A stretch of 64,000 bases of DNA from Bradyrhizobium sp. CCGB12 (GCF_024199845.1 NZ_JANADO010000001.1:6138001-6202000), one strand, 5' to 3'; numbered from the stretch's first letter, positions 26,532 to 35,855 are shown. Notes: generated by a model not told the origin, from the sequence alone. Translations and numbers: made by a program.

Positions 26532-29500
26532 GTGAATATAGCCGAATGGCTTCGCAGTCTTGGGCTGGAGCGCTACACCCACGCCTTCCAGGAAGCCGAA
26601 GTCACGCCTGATGTCCTGCAAGAGCTAACCGAAACGGATCTGCGAGAACTTGGCTTGCCGCTCGGGCCGCGCAAGATCGTACTGAAGGCAATTCAAGCAC
26701 GCTCGTCATCGATCGCTCCCATCGCACCTGACGCAGGTGAGCCAACCGAACAGATAAGGCCGGCACTGCCCTCAGAGGCGGATCGTCGGCAGCTTACGGT
26801 CATGTTCGTCGACTTGGTCGGGTCGACCGCACTCGCCTCGGGGCGCGACCCCGAGGAGCTACGTGACCTCATGCAGGCCTACCACAACGCCGTGGCGGGC
26901 GAGATCGCCCGGTTCGAAGGCCACATCGCCAAGTTCTTGGGCGACGGCGTTCTTGCGTATTTCGGTTGGCCGCGGGCGCATGAAGATGAGGCGGAGCGCG
27001 CCGTCCGCGCCGGGCTTCGCGTGACCAAGGCGGTCGCCTCCCTTACCGAGCCGGGCGGTTTAGCGCTTGCCGCTCGCGTCGGCATTGCAACCGGTCTGGT
27101 CGTGGTCGGCGAACTCATAGGCGAGGGAGAGGCTCGCGAGCGGACCGTGATCGGCGAAACCCCGAACCTGGCTGCCCGGTTGCAGAGTCTGGCCGAGCCC
27201 AGCGATGTGGTGATCGCCGAGTCTACGCGCCGCCTCCTCGCCGAAGCCTTCATCTACCAGGACCTTGGCATGATGCCTCTCAAGGGTTTCCCGGAACTGG
27301 TGCAGGCCTGGCTCGTCATCGGCGAGGGCGTGGCCGAGAGTCGGTTCGATGCCCAGCACGGCATGGCAACAACCGCACTGGTCGGACGGAATCAAGAGCT
27401 TGCATTGCTCTTGGACCGCTGGGAGCAGGCGAAGGAGCGTGAGGGACAGATCGTCCTGCTCGGCGGCGAAGCAGGCATTGGCAAGTCTCGGCTCGTGCGG
27501 GCATTGCGCGACCATCTCGCAGGTGCGCCGCACACGCCACTGAGCCATTTCTGTTCTCCGTTCCATACCAACACCGCGTTGTACCCAATCATTGGCCTCC
27601 TCGAACGGGCCGCCGGAATACGACGGGAGGACGCTCCTGAAGAACAGCTCGATAAACTCGAGGCCATGCTCGCTCTTGCTACAAACGACTTGCATGACAG
27701 CGCGCCGGTTCTTGCGGACCTCTTGACGATCCCGGCAGGTGGGAGATACCCGCCACTAACGCTTAGTCCACACCAGAAGAAAGAACGAACGTTCCGGGCC
27801 CTCCTCGAGCAGATACAAGGCCTGTCGGCGCGGCAGCCGCTGCTTGCCGTGTACGAGGATGTCCACTGGGCAGATCCTACCATGCTCGAACTCCTCGACC
27901 GGGCGGTCGACGAGGTGCAGAGACTTCCTATTCTGATGATTATCACCTTCCGGCCGGAATTCGTTCCTCGCTGGACAGGCCGTGGACACGTGACATCGCT
28001 CTCTTTGAGCCGGCTAGGCCGAAGGCAAGGAGCGGCTGTGATCGACCGGATCACGGGCGGCAAAATACTTCCACAGGAGGTTCTTGAGCAGATCTTGGCT
28101 AAAACTGACGGGGTGCCTCTATTTGTCGAGGAACTCACCAAGGCCGTCGTCGAATCCGGGCTGCTCAAAGACCGGGGCAGCCGCTATGAGTTGATGGGTC
28201 CGTTGCCACCGCTGGCGATCCCGACCACGCTGCAGGACTCGTTGATGGCCCGCCTCGATCGGTTGGCGCCGGTCAAGGAAGTCGCCCAGATCGCGGCATG
28301 CATTGGGCGCGAATTCGGACACGACCTTCTAAGATCAGTAACGGCCCTCGACGAACACTCGCTCCAGCGTGCTCTCAATGACCTGTTGACAGCGGAACTC
28401 ATATTCCGCCGTGGAGCACCTCCGGATATCGGCTACAGTTTCAAACATGCGCTGGTCCAAGACATCGCGCATGAGAGTCTCTTGAAGAGCAAGCGGCAGC
28501 AGATTCACGCCCGCATCGCAGCAGCTCTCGAGGAACATTATCCTGCCCGTGCCGAGGCTGAGCCGGAGACGATCGCTTTGCACCTCATGCAGGGTGGACT
28601 GGCGGGAAAGGCAGTCGGCTATTGGCTGCGGGCGGGCCGGATTGCCGCGGGACGTTCCGCCAATCTCGAAGCGATCACTCACCTCACAAGGGGGCTGGAG
28701 GCACTCAAGGCGAATCCAGAAGGACCGGAGCGCGATCGCCTGGAACTCGCGCTGCAAACGGCAATCGGAGGTCCGCTGATTGCCATTCACGGGTACACCG
28801 CTCCGCAACTGGGCACAGCCTTCAGCAGAGCTCACGCGCTCTGTTATGAACTCGATGACACCGCTGCCCTGTTCGCCACTCTTAGCGGGAAGTTCATTTT
28901 CCACTTCGTGCGCGGCGACTTTGGCGCCATGCAGGGCCTTGTTGCCGAGGCGCAGCGCGCCGCCGAGCGCACCGGGGATACGGCACTTGAATTGGCGACA
29001 CATCGTTTGGCGGCACTCACCGCCATGCATGCCGGCGATTTTCTCACGGCTCGGTCGGAGTTCGAAACGATCTTGGGTCGTTATCGACCGGACGCGCATC
29101 GGCCGCCGCCTGTCCACTATGTCCATGACCCCAAAGCCTCGGCACTACCCTACTTGGCGATTGTGCTTTGGATCCTTGGCTACCCTGAACAGGCCCGGAG
29201 GGCCAGCCGTGCGGCGTATGAATACGCTGCGGAGTTGAATCAAACGAATCTTACCGCGCACGTGCAGGTCTATGGTGGAGCGGGGCCTGCCGAGTTGATG
29301 GCGGACGTGGCGGGTGTGCATGCGCACGCCGAAGCCATCATCGATCTCGCCGATCAGCACAGTTTGAACTATTGGCGCTTGAGCGGTCTCATCCTGCGGG
29401 GCTGGACGATGGCACAGGAAAGCAACGTGGAGGGCGGCCTGGCCCTCATGCGCCTGAGTCTGAACGAGCGGGGCAGGCTCGGAGCTAGCTGGTACCAGGT

Positions 29501-29906
29501 GCGTTATTTGTGGATGCTCGCGGCGATGTATCACCAATTGGGCGACGACGACAACGGACTGGCCACCCTGGCCGAAGCAAAGGCCATTGCTGAGCGCAAT
29601 GGTGAACATATGTGGGAGGCGGAACTCATGCGCCTTGACGGCGAACTGCATCGCACTGGTGGCGCTCCAGCCGAGGAGATCGAGGATTACTTGCAAGCGG
29701 CGATCAGGGTGGCGCAAAGCCAAGGCGCGAAATCCTTTGAATTGCGTGCTGCCATGAGTTTGGCTCGGCTGTTGCGCGACCAGGGCAAGATGGCCGACGC
29801 GCGAGGCCTCCTTGGTCCCGTTTACGGCTGGTTTACGGAAGGCTTCGAAACACCAGACCTTTGTTCTGCCAAGGCACTGTTGGAGGAGCTTACTGAAGTT
29901 TCTTAA
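26532..29906 (+). CDS. SAM domain-class III cyclase-AAA ATPase-TPR signalling protein
   Basis: The 1124-residue protein starts with GTG at 26532. A SAM domain (about 1-58, WLRSLGLERYTHAFQEAEV, LTETDLRELGLPLGPR) precedes a class III cyclase domain (about 85-265) with both metal-binding Asp (MFVDLVGST and FLGDGVLAYFG). A STAND-type ATPase follows from about 278, with Walker A GEAGIGKS near residue 312 and the hydrophobic strand LLAVYEDVHWADP. The C-terminal 500 residues are TPR-like. The design suits a large ligand-gated signalling hub. The same layout is known in Bradyrhizobium and actinobacteria, with few known ligands. GAGGAG precedes the start. Confidence 0.9.
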   Translation: MNIAEWLRSLGLERYTHAFQEAEVTPDVLQELTETDLRELGLPLGPRKIVLKAIQARSSSIAPIAPDAGEPTEQIRPALPSEADRRQLTVMFVDLVGSTALASGRDPEELRDLMQAYHNAVAGEIARFEGHIAKFLGDGVLAYFGWPRAHEDEAERAVRAGLRVTKAVASLTEPGGLALAARVGIATGLVVVGELIGEGEARERTVIGETPNLAARLQSLAEPSDVVIAESTRRLLAEAFIYQDLGMMPLKGFPELVQAWLVIGEGVAESRFDAQHGMATTALVGRNQELALLLDRWEQAKEREGQIVLLGGEAGIGKSRLVRALRDHLAGAPHTPLSHFCSPFHTNTALYPIIGLLERAAGIRREDAPEEQLDKLEAMLALATNDLHDSAPVLADLLTIPAGGRYPPLTLSPHQKKERTFRALLEQIQGLSARQPLLAVYEDVHWADPTMLELLDRAVDEVQRLPILMIITFRPEFVPRWTGRGHVTSLSLSRLGRRQGAAVIDRITGGKILPQEVLEQILAKTDGVPLFVEELTKAVVESGLLKDRGSRYELMGPLPPLAIPTTLQDSLMARLDRLAPVKEVAQIAACIGREFGHDLLRSVTALDEHSLQRALNDLLTAELIFRRGAPPDIGYSFKHALVQDIAHESLLKSKRQQIHARIAAALEEHYPARAEAEPETIALHLMQGGLAGKAVGYWLRAGRIAAGRSANLEAITHLTRGLEALKANPEGPERDRLELALQTAIGGPLIAIHGYTAPQLGTAFSRAHALCYELDDTAALFATLSGKFIFHFVRGDFGAMQGLVAEAQRAAERTGDTALELATHRLAALTAMHAGDFLTARSEFETILGRYRPDAHRPPPVHYVHDPKASALPYLAIVLWILGYPEQARRASRAAYEYAAELNQTNLTAHVQVYGGAGPAELMADVAGVHAHAEAIIDLADQHSLNYWRLSGLILRGWTMAQESNVEGGLALMRLSLNERGRLGASWYQVRYLWMLAAMYHQLGDDDNGLATLAEAKAIAERNGEHMWEAELMRLDGELHRTGGAPAEEIEDYLQAAIRVAQSQGAKSFELRAAMSLARLLRDQGKMADARGLLGPVYGWFTEGFETPDLCSAKALLEELTEVS

Positions 29907-30147
29907 TGCCACTTTGTTCAGCCACGCATAAAGGCACCTGAAACTTTCCGCGGATCGACTCTGGATTGCCTCGCTCCGCTTGCAATGACGGAGTGTGCGA
30001 CTATGGCGCGCGTCTCTCTCGTGTCTGGATGCTCGCTTAAAAATCAGAAGCGGACTTAGGCGTGCCCTCCGCCACTTCGCCGTTTGACCTATGGCGGACT
30101 TGGCGGTCGGACTGCTAACCTCCGATTCAAAGCAATTCGAGTGTACA

Positions 30148-30657
30148 ATGGCGAGACTCATTACGCTTGCTGGTTTGCCGGGGGTCGGCAAGTCAAACAT
30201 TGCTCGGGTTTTGGCTCGGCGTACCGGAGCTATCTGGCTGCGGATCGATTCGATGGATCAGGCGATCTGGGCATCCGGTACTGCACCGGTTGATCTCCTG
30301 GACTGGACCTACCGAGCTGCTCAAGCCGTCGCGACCGACAATCTGGTCCTTGGCCTGGACGTGATCGCCGACTGTGTGAACGATTGCGAAGAGGCTCGGG
30401 AAGGCTGGGAAACTGCCGCGCGGAAGGCTGGTGCCGAAGTCGTTTGGATCGAGGTGGTGTGCGGCGATTCCGACGAGCATCGGCGCAGGATTGAAACCAG
30501 GTCGACCGACATCGCCGGGCAGTCGCTGCCCAGCTGGAATGCGGTCACCGGCCGAGCCTACGCTCCCTGGGAACGCGATCACTTCACGGTCGACACGGCA
30601 CGCCGAAGTCTTGAGGAGTGCGTGGAAGAGGCGATGCGCCTGCTTCATGGGCGGTAG
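30148..30657 (+). CDS. P-loop kinase-like AAA protein
   Basis: From the ATG at 30148 the 169-residue protein begins MARLITLAGLPGVGKSNIAR, with Walker A GLPGVGKS close to the N-terminus. A later acidic strand NLVLGLDVIADCVND and an Arg-containing segment WIEVVCGDSDEHRRRIETRS resemble small ATP-dependent kinases (the gluconate/zeta-toxin-like group). The substrate is unknown. No antitoxin-like partner is adjacent. The longer frame from 30091 lacks conservation. Confidence 0.75.
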   Translation: MARLITLAGLPGVGKSNIARVLARRTGAIWLRIDSMDQAIWASGTAPVDLLDWTYRAAQAVATDNLVLGLDVIADCVNDCEEAREGWETAARKAGAEVVWIEVVCGDSDEHRRRIETRSTDIAGQSLPSWNAVTGRAYAPWERDHFTVDTARRSLEECVEEAMRLLHGR

Positions 30658-30834
30658 CGGCTTCTGGCCCTAAAGGCGCTGGCGTCGGCATTCATTTCCA
30701 CCACTTCTGCAAGTGACCCGGCTGAGACATCGGGCCGCGGCCCTCCGGCCTTGGGGCAGGACCAATTTCATCCTTATATCGGGGCCGCTCGGCAGAGCCG
30801 ATACTGTGCTTCGTCCATTGCCTAGGGGCGAGGA

Positions 30835-31929
30835 ATGCGACGGCGGGAGATCATCGCAGCGTTTGCCGCTATGGCAGCAGTCTGGCCGCCCCCGGTGCGG
30901 GCCCAGCGAGGTGGGCGAAAACTCTGGCGTGTCGGACACTTGATCGGAGGAACGCCGGCCGGAACGTCGCGGGTCAGTGTCGGGCTCATCGAGGGGCTGC
31001 GCGATTTGGGTTATATCGAGGGGCGGGACTACGTCATCGAATACCGTTATGCCGAAGGTCGTTACGACAGATTTCCCGAACTTGCCGCCGAACTGGTTCG
31101 TTTGAACGTCGATGTCGTCGTCTTGGGCACGCCCGCCGCCATTCCCGCGATGCGGAACGCAACGAGCACCATACCGATCATCATGAGTAATGTGAGCGAT
31201 CCGGTTGGTAGCGGCTTCGTGTCCAGCCTTGCGAGGCCGGGTGGCAATGTCACCGGCCTTGCGACCTCACATGAGAGCACGACTGCCAAGCAGATTGAAT
31301 TTCTATCTGAGATCCTGCCCAAGCTCTCTCGCATCGGGGTTCTCGCCAACCCGGATAGCCCGACGACCGTGCCGGGGCTCGCAACGGTTCAGGCGGCGGC
31401 CCGACAAGTCGTTGTTGAGCTATGGCGGGCCGATGCGCGCAACGCAGACGAGATCGATACCGCCTTCGTCCAGTTTGCCCAACAGCATGTCGAGGCCGTT
31501 GTTGTCATCACTGATGCCGTCTTCGCCTTGCATCGCAGACGCATTGCGGAGCTCGCGATGAAGGCCAGGCTGCCAACGACGTTTGCCCACCGCGAATACG
31601 TGGTCGATGGCGGAACTCTCAGCTATGGCTACGACATCAAGGATTTCCTCCGCCGCTCGGCGGCTCTCGTCGACAAGATCTTCAAGGGAGCCAATCCTGC
31701 TGATTTGCCGATCGAGCAGCCCACACGGTTCTTTCTGACAATCAACCTCAAGACCGCGAGGGCGATCGGACTGAAGCTTCCTGAATCGTTTCTGTTGCGC
31801 GCCGACGAGGTGATCGAACAGGGCTGGGCTTGCTGCGACTGCTCACAGCCGCAATTGGCCATAGCTGACATTTCAATGCTCGGACGAATGACCGCTTCTG
31901 GAGCTGCCGCGGTCACTTGCCATATATAA
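30835..31929 (+). CDS. Orphan ABC-type substrate-binding protein with a C-terminal extension
   Basis: The 364-residue protein has a signal peptide (IIAAFAAMAAVWPPPVRAQ) and the ABC_sub_bind pattern: LIEGLRDLGYIEGRDYVIEYRYAEGRYDRFPELAAELVRLNVDVVV, ATSTIPIIM, RPGGNVTGLA, then INLKTARAIGLKLPESFLLRADEVIE. Normally the family stops within a few residues of ADEVIE. Here about 37 residues (QGWACCDCSQPQLAIADISM ...) continue into the promoter of the TetR gene, so the original stop seems lost. No transporter partners are adjacent. Confidence 0.85.
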   Translation: MRRREIIAAFAAMAAVWPPPVRAQRGGRKLWRVGHLIGGTPAGTSRVSVGLIEGLRDLGYIEGRDYVIEYRYAEGRYDRFPELAAELVRLNVDVVVLGTPAAIPAMRNATSTIPIIMSNVSDPVGSGFVSSLARPGGNVTGLATSHESTTAKQIEFLSEILPKLSRIGVLANPDSPTTVPGLATVQAAARQVVVELWRADARNADEIDTAFVQFAQQHVEAVVVITDAVFALHRRRIAELAMKARLPTTFAHREYVVDGGTLSYGYDIKDFLRRSAALVDKIFKGANPADLPIEQPTRFFLTINLKTARAIGLKLPESFLLRADEVIEQGWACCDCSQPQLAIADISMLGRMTASGAAAVTCHI

Positions 31930-31946
31930 ACCAAATGGTCTATATA
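31923..31946. promoter_or_regulatory. Palindromic operator at the TetR gene start
   Basis: A 24-bp near-perfect palindrome (TATATA-R-ACCA-WW-TGGT-Y-TATATA) overlaps the stop of the substrate-binding protein gene and lies seven bases before the likely TetR start at 31953. It suggests autoregulation. The inner ACCA/TGGT half-sites are compatible with a TetR dimer. Confidence 0.6.
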
Positions 31947-31952
31947 TCACCC

Positions 31953-32567
31953 ATGCCTTCTCAGGCCCCAGTGCAATTGCCCCGTGGCCGTCCCCGAAGT
32001 TTCGACGTGGACGCCGCCGTCGCGCGTGCGATGAACGAATTCTGGTCGCGCGGCTATCACGCTACGGCGCTGCCGGACCTGCTTCGGGCCACAAGGCTCT
32101 CGCGGGGCAGCCTTTACGCCGCGTTCGGCGACAAACACTCGCTCTTCCTGCGCGCGCTCGATCGCTACATTGCCGATGCCGTGACACGGATGGATGTCGA
32201 ACTCGGGCCCGGCGGGGAGCCGGCCGACGGCCTGCGAGCCTTTCTTTCCGGCTACGTCGAGCGCACGAGCGGCGCCAATGGCCGGCGCGGATGCCTGCTG
32301 GTGGCCACGGCCATGGAGTTGGCTGGCCAGGACGCCGAAGTCGCGCGCCGCGTCGCGGGCTTTTTCAAAGCCATGGAAGCCAGGCTTGCGGGTGCATTGT
32401 CCCGCGCAAAGGCGGCGGGCCAGCTCGCCGATGGCGTCGATCCCTCCAGTGCAGCCAGAATTCTCGTCTGTTTCGTCGAGGGGTTGCGCGTGGTCGGCAA
32501 GACGGCGCCGGCACGGACGACGTCGCAAGCCACCGCTGACGCTCTGCTCCACCGCTTCATCCGGTAA
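31953..32567 (+). CDS. TetR/AcrR family transcriptional regulator
   Basis: From the ATG at 31953 the 204-residue protein reads RGRPRSFDVDAAVARAMNEFWSRGYHATALPDLLRATRLSRGSLYAAFGDKHSLFLRALDRY, the classical TetR HTH (about 15-65) with the G-S-L-Y-A-A-F-G-D-K recognition helix. The C-terminal region (about 85-200) resembles TetR_C_6/16-type domains. It is followed within 75 bp by an EamA transporter gene with a second palindrome in its leader, so it probably controls that gene and itself. Confidence 0.88.
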   Translation: MPSQAPVQLPRGRPRSFDVDAAVARAMNEFWSRGYHATALPDLLRATRLSRGSLYAAFGDKHSLFLRALDRYIADAVTRMDVELGPGGEPADGLRAFLSGYVERTSGANGRRGCLLVATAMELAGQDAEVARRVAGFFKAMEARLAGALSRAKAAGQLADGVDPSSAARILVCFVEGLRVVGKTAPARTTSQATADALLHRFIR

Positions 32568-32610
32568 ACGACCCGATCAGGGACGCTACCACGATTGACG
32601 CATGTATATT

Positions 32611-32626
32611 TAGACCGATCAGTCTT
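32611..32626. promoter_or_regulatory. Palindromic operator before the EamA transporter gene
   Basis: TAGACCGATCAGTCTT is an inverted repeat (AGAC-Y-GATC-R-GTCT) in the 74-bp gap between the TetR gene and the EamA gene, 16 bases before the GTG start at 32642. It is a candidate site for the adjacent TetR protein. It differs in sequence from the palindrome at 31923, so two regulators or one flexible regulator are possible. Confidence 0.55.
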
Positions 32627-32641
32627 GAAAGGAAGGATGCC

Positions 32642-33495
32642 GTGTCTGCTATCCAGATCGTCTGCGCGGTGGCCGTTCCCCTGCTCTGGGGTTATCAGTT
32701 CGTGGCCATCAAGGTGGGGGTGGCGGAGTTTCCGCCGCTCTTCTTCCTCGCACTCCGCTTCCTGGCGATCGCGCTGCTGCTCGTTCCCATCGTCAAACGG
32801 CCCACGCGCGAGCAGCTCGGCCCCATCGCGGCCATCTCGATCTTCCTTGGCGGACTGAACTTCGGGCTGTTCTATGTCGGCCTTGGGCTCGGCTCGGGAA
32901 GCATGTCGGCCGTCGCCTATCAGCTCGCGACGCCCTTCACCGTGCTGTTGGCCTGGCCGCTCCTCAGCGAGCGGCCGTCTCTCACCACGTCCGCCGGAGT
33001 GCTGCTGGCATTCGGTGGCGTGGTGGCGTTGGCGGCGGAGTCTGGCCTATCAGGAAACGGGCTTCCGCTGCTGCTCGTGGTCGGAGCAGCCTTCGCATTC
33101 GCGGTGTCCAATGTCCTGACGAAGCGCTACGGCCCTTTTGATCCCCTGATGCTGATGGGATGGTCGTCGCTGTTCACGGTGCCGCAGGTGATGTTGATGT
33201 CTCTGCTGCTCGAATATGGACAAGTGGCGAGCCTCGCCGCCGCGGACGAGCGCGGTTGGCTAGCCCTCGCCTACACGATCTTCATCGGAGGAATTGTCGG
33301 GTTTGGCCTTTGGTTCTGGCTGATCGGGCGCTGCTCCATGAGCCGCGTCGCGGCCTGCTGCTTCCGGTGTTCGCCTTGATGTCGAGCGTGTTGTTCCTCG
33401 GCGAGCGCATGACGCCGAGATTGATCGTCGGCGGGCTGCTCGCGATGTCAGGCGTGGCGATGACGCAGATCAGGCCGAGCGCGCGTCCCGTTTGA
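32642..33495 (+). pseudogene. EamA/DMT family transporter, frameshifted
   Basis: The frame from the GTG at 32642 gives eight or nine hydrophobic helices typical of the EamA fold (VPLLWGYQFVAIKVGVAEFPPLFFLALRFLAIALLL ...) up to WLIGRCSMSRVA, then leaves frame near 33350 and ends in CCFRCSP. The expected last helices (LLLPVFALMSSVLFLGERM ... VGGLLAMSGVAMTQIRPS) continue in another frame to 33495. A net deletion of one (or 1+3n) nucleotides at about 33348-33352 explains this; the normal A-P-F-G before L-L-L-P is absent, so a 7-bp deletion fits. Full-length relatives export drugs or metabolites. Either a pseudogene or a sequencing error. Confidence 0.75.
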
Positions 33496-33635
33496 ACCCG
33501 GACGTCGCGTTGCGGCATCATTCGCCGGCAGATGGAGATCACGAGGCTTCACGTTTCGGTGGCGGCCCCTGTTGCGACGTGACGCACCCGCCTCGCCGTA
33601 CGGTAATATCCAGTGGTCGAACAGGAGGGCGTCTC

Positions 33636-34505
33636 ATGCGCTTTCGCAATCTCTTCATTGCAGTTCTCGTCACGGTCTCGTTCACCGCGGCACAGGCGGC
33701 GCCGCAATGGCTGAGCCTGCCGCCGACGCCGACCTTGCCGAAGGCGACGAGAAGCGGCCTCGCGCCCGTCAACGGCATCAAGGTCTGGTACGCAATGTTC
33801 GGCCGGGGTGAACCCGTCCTGTTGCTGCATGGTGGCCTCGCCAACGCCAATTACTGGGGCCATCAGGTCCGCGCGCTGCAGCGGCACTATCAGGTCATCG
33901 TCATGGAGAGCCGCGGCCACGGGCGCAGCAGCCGCAACCAGGAGCCGTATGGCTACGATTTGATGGCCTCGGACGTGATCGGGCTGCTCGATGATCTCAG
34001 GATCAGGAAGACCGCGATCGTCGGCTGGAGCGACGGCGCGATCATCGGACTCGACATTGCCATGAAGCACCCGGAGCGGGTGAGCAGGCTGTTCGCCTTC
34101 GCGGCCAACTCGGATCCGTCGGGCGTTGCGGACATCGCATCGAGCAACGTCTTCAACGCCTACATCGCCAGGGCCGGAGAGGAGTACAAGCGTCTCTCGC
34201 CGACGCCGACGGCGTACAAGAGCTTCGTCGACGACATCACCAAGATGTGGGAGAGTCAGCCGAAATGGACGGCCTCCGACCTCGCGGCGATCAAGGTGCC
34301 AACCTGGATCGTGGACGGCGATCATGACGAGGCGATCAAGCGCGAGAACACCGAGTTCATGGCGGCCAACATTCCGGGGGCCGGCCTGCTGATCCAGCCT
34401 GAGGTCAGTCACTTCTCGTTCCTGCAGGATCGCGAGCAGTTCAACGATGACGTGCTGCATTTCCTGGCGCGTGGCGGTGACAAGTCGGGAGCCGGGGCGA
34501 AGTGA
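33636..34505 (+). CDS. Secreted alpha/beta hydrolase
   Basis: From the ATG at 33636, which follows a strong AGGAGGG site, the 289-residue protein has a signal peptide (LFIAVLVTVSFTAAQAAP). The alpha/beta-hydrolase core has the oxyanion HGG (LLHGGLANANYW), the nucleophile elbow G-W-S-D-G, an acidic residue in VDGDHDE and a catalytic His in VSHFSFLQD. Substrate unknown. It stands alone on the plus strand; the upstream EamA gene is broken. Confidence 0.87.
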   Translation: MRFRNLFIAVLVTVSFTAAQAAPQWLSLPPTPTLPKATRSGLAPVNGIKVWYAMFGRGEPVLLLHGGLANANYWGHQVRALQRHYQVIVMESRGHGRSSRNQEPYGYDLMASDVIGLLDDLRIRKTAIVGWSDGAIIGLDIAMKHPERVSRLFAFAANSDPSGVADIASSNVFNAYIARAGEEYKRLSPTPTAYKSFVDDITKMWESQPKWTASDLAAIKVPTWIVDGDHDEAIKRENTEFMAANIPGAGLLIQPEVSHFSFLQDREQFNDDVLHFLARGGDKSGAGAK

Positions 34506-34807
34506 GGAGATCGTAGAATAGCCAAAGCGCAAGCGTGCCTATCACTTCTGTCGTGATGGCCGAGAGATGGTGGGCACGGCGCAAGGGCGCCTTCGCCCAC
34601 CCTACGAAGTTGCCGCCAAGCCATTGGGGCGCAGCTCCCTCAGCACTGTCATTGCGAGGAGCCTTGCGACGAAGCAATCCAGACTGCCACCGCCGAAAGA
34701 GTCTGGATTGCTTCGCGGAGCCTGTCATCGGGCTTCAGGGGAAGCGCGGCTATGGTCAGGTCGGTTCTGATTCGAAGCGGATGCATAATGACATTTGTCG
34801 ATTCAGG
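34506..34807. other. Intergenic region (302 bp) dominated by a repeat
   Basis: Most of this stretch is the 140-bp repeat described at 34594-34733. Apart from that I see no gene. The plus-strand frame at 34535-35362 is antisense to the LysR gene and rejected. Confidence 0.6.
34594..34733. repeat. 140-bp dispersed repeat, copy 1 of 2 (flanks the LysR cassette)
   Basis: The unit runs from CGCCCACCCTACGAAG to about GTCATCGGGC and matches 38249-38389 with one insertion and a few substitutions. Its right half is a palindrome around GACGAAGCAATCCAGACT and AGTCTGGATTGCTTCGC. The start GCCCACCCTAC is a second dispersed motif, also seen at 63288. Confidence 0.9.
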
Positions 34808-35740
34808 TTACGTGCGGGGCTTCGGCGAAGCTGCGCCTTTTGGCAGGTCGGCGAGGCGCGCCCTGAGGCGTGGTACCGCGAAGTCGAGAAAGACGCGCAA
34901 TTTGGCCGGCATGAAACGATTGGGCGAATACACGAAGCTGACAGGCTGCGGCGGCGGCTGAAATTCCTGGAGCAGCGGAACCAATTCTCTCGAATTTATC
35001 GCTTCGGCGGCGAGATAGGAGAACACCACAGTGATCCCTATGCCCGCGCGCGCGGCATCACAGGCCGACTCCAGATTGCTCGCAACAAAGCGGGAATGCA
35101 CGGGTATCTCGTAGTCGGTCTGCTCCCGTTTGAATCGCCAAGCGGTTGGCGACTGCATCGGAGGATAGCTAATGCAGTCGTGCGCACAGAGATCGTCAGG
35201 CGTTTTCGGCGTGCCGCGGGATTTCAGATAGGCCGGGCTGGCGCAAGCCAGGCGATGAATTTCCCCGACACGAACGGCGATCAGGTTGCTGTCGGCGAGA
35301 TCGCCGACCCGAAGCGCAACGTCGATGTGCTCGTCCAGGAGATTGAGCGTTCGATCCTGTAGATTGAGTTGAACGTCGACCTCCGGGAACGCCACCAGGA
35401 ACTCCGCCAGGATTGGCTGCAGGCACAAGCGGCCGAGCGCGACGAGGGTCGTAACGCTCAGTTCCCCGCGCGGTGTCGCGTACTCGCCGGACGCGGCGCG
35501 CTCGGCTTCGGCGACGTCGGCGAGAATCCGCTTGGCTGCGGCCGCGTATGAAAGCCCTGCCTCCGTCGGGACAAGCGCGCGGGTCGACCGGTTGAATAGC
35601 TTGGTGCGCAGGTCCGCTTCGAGCTCGGAAATTTTTCGGCTCACCGTCGCCAGCGGGATTTTCTGGCGGCGGGCCGCGGCCGACAAGCTACCGGTCTCCG
35701 TTACTGCCAAGACGATCGACATGCTTTCGAAACGGCCCAT
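34808..35740 (-). CDS. LysR family transcriptional regulator
   Basis: The 310-residue protein has the N-terminal winged HTH (about 1-60: FESMSIVLAVTETGSLSAAARRQKIPLATVSRKISELEADL, LFNRSTRALVPTEAG) and a periplasmic-binding-like effector domain (about 90-300). It is transcribed divergently from the SDR gene that starts 115 bp away at 35856, the classical LysR arrangement, and probably controls the SDR-DUF417-cupin-CMD genes. A T-N11-A-like site between the genes cannot be pinned down with confidence. Confidence 0.92.
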   Translation of the reverse strand: MGRFESMSIVLAVTETGSLSAAARRQKIPLATVSRKISELEADLRTKLFNRSTRALVPTEAGLSYAAAAKRILADVAEAERAASGEYATPRGELSVTTLVALGRLCLQPILAEFLVAFPEVDVQLNLQDRTLNLLDEHIDVALRVGDLADSNLIAVRVGEIHRLACASPAYLKSRGTPKTPDDLCAHDCISYPPMQSPTAWRFKREQTDYEIPVHSRFVASNLESACDAARAGIGITVVFSYLAAEAINSRELVPLLQEFQPPPQPVSFVYSPNRFMPAKLRVFLDFAVPRLRARLADLPKGAASPKPRT

Positions 35741-35855
35741 GGGATATTTCCAATTTTAGAAGGATGCATCTCTATTTTGGCAGATACCAATCAATTTCGG
35801 AAGGACATATCCATAACCGCGAGGCCACGAACCCGGCCAACCAACGGAGATGGAA

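Noticed and set aside
30091..30147. Longer start for the P-loop kinase gene
   Set aside because: The extra 19 codons have no conservation; the P-loop normally lies very close to the N-terminus, as it does with the ATG at 30148.
31917..31952. Upstream start for the TetR gene (MPYINQMVYIS)
   Set aside because: The codons run through the palindrome; the conserved part begins MPSQAPVQLPRGRPRSF at 31953.
34535..35362. 275-codon plus-strand frame under the LysR gene
   Set aside because: It is antisense to the recognisable LysR protein and runs through the 140-bp repeat.
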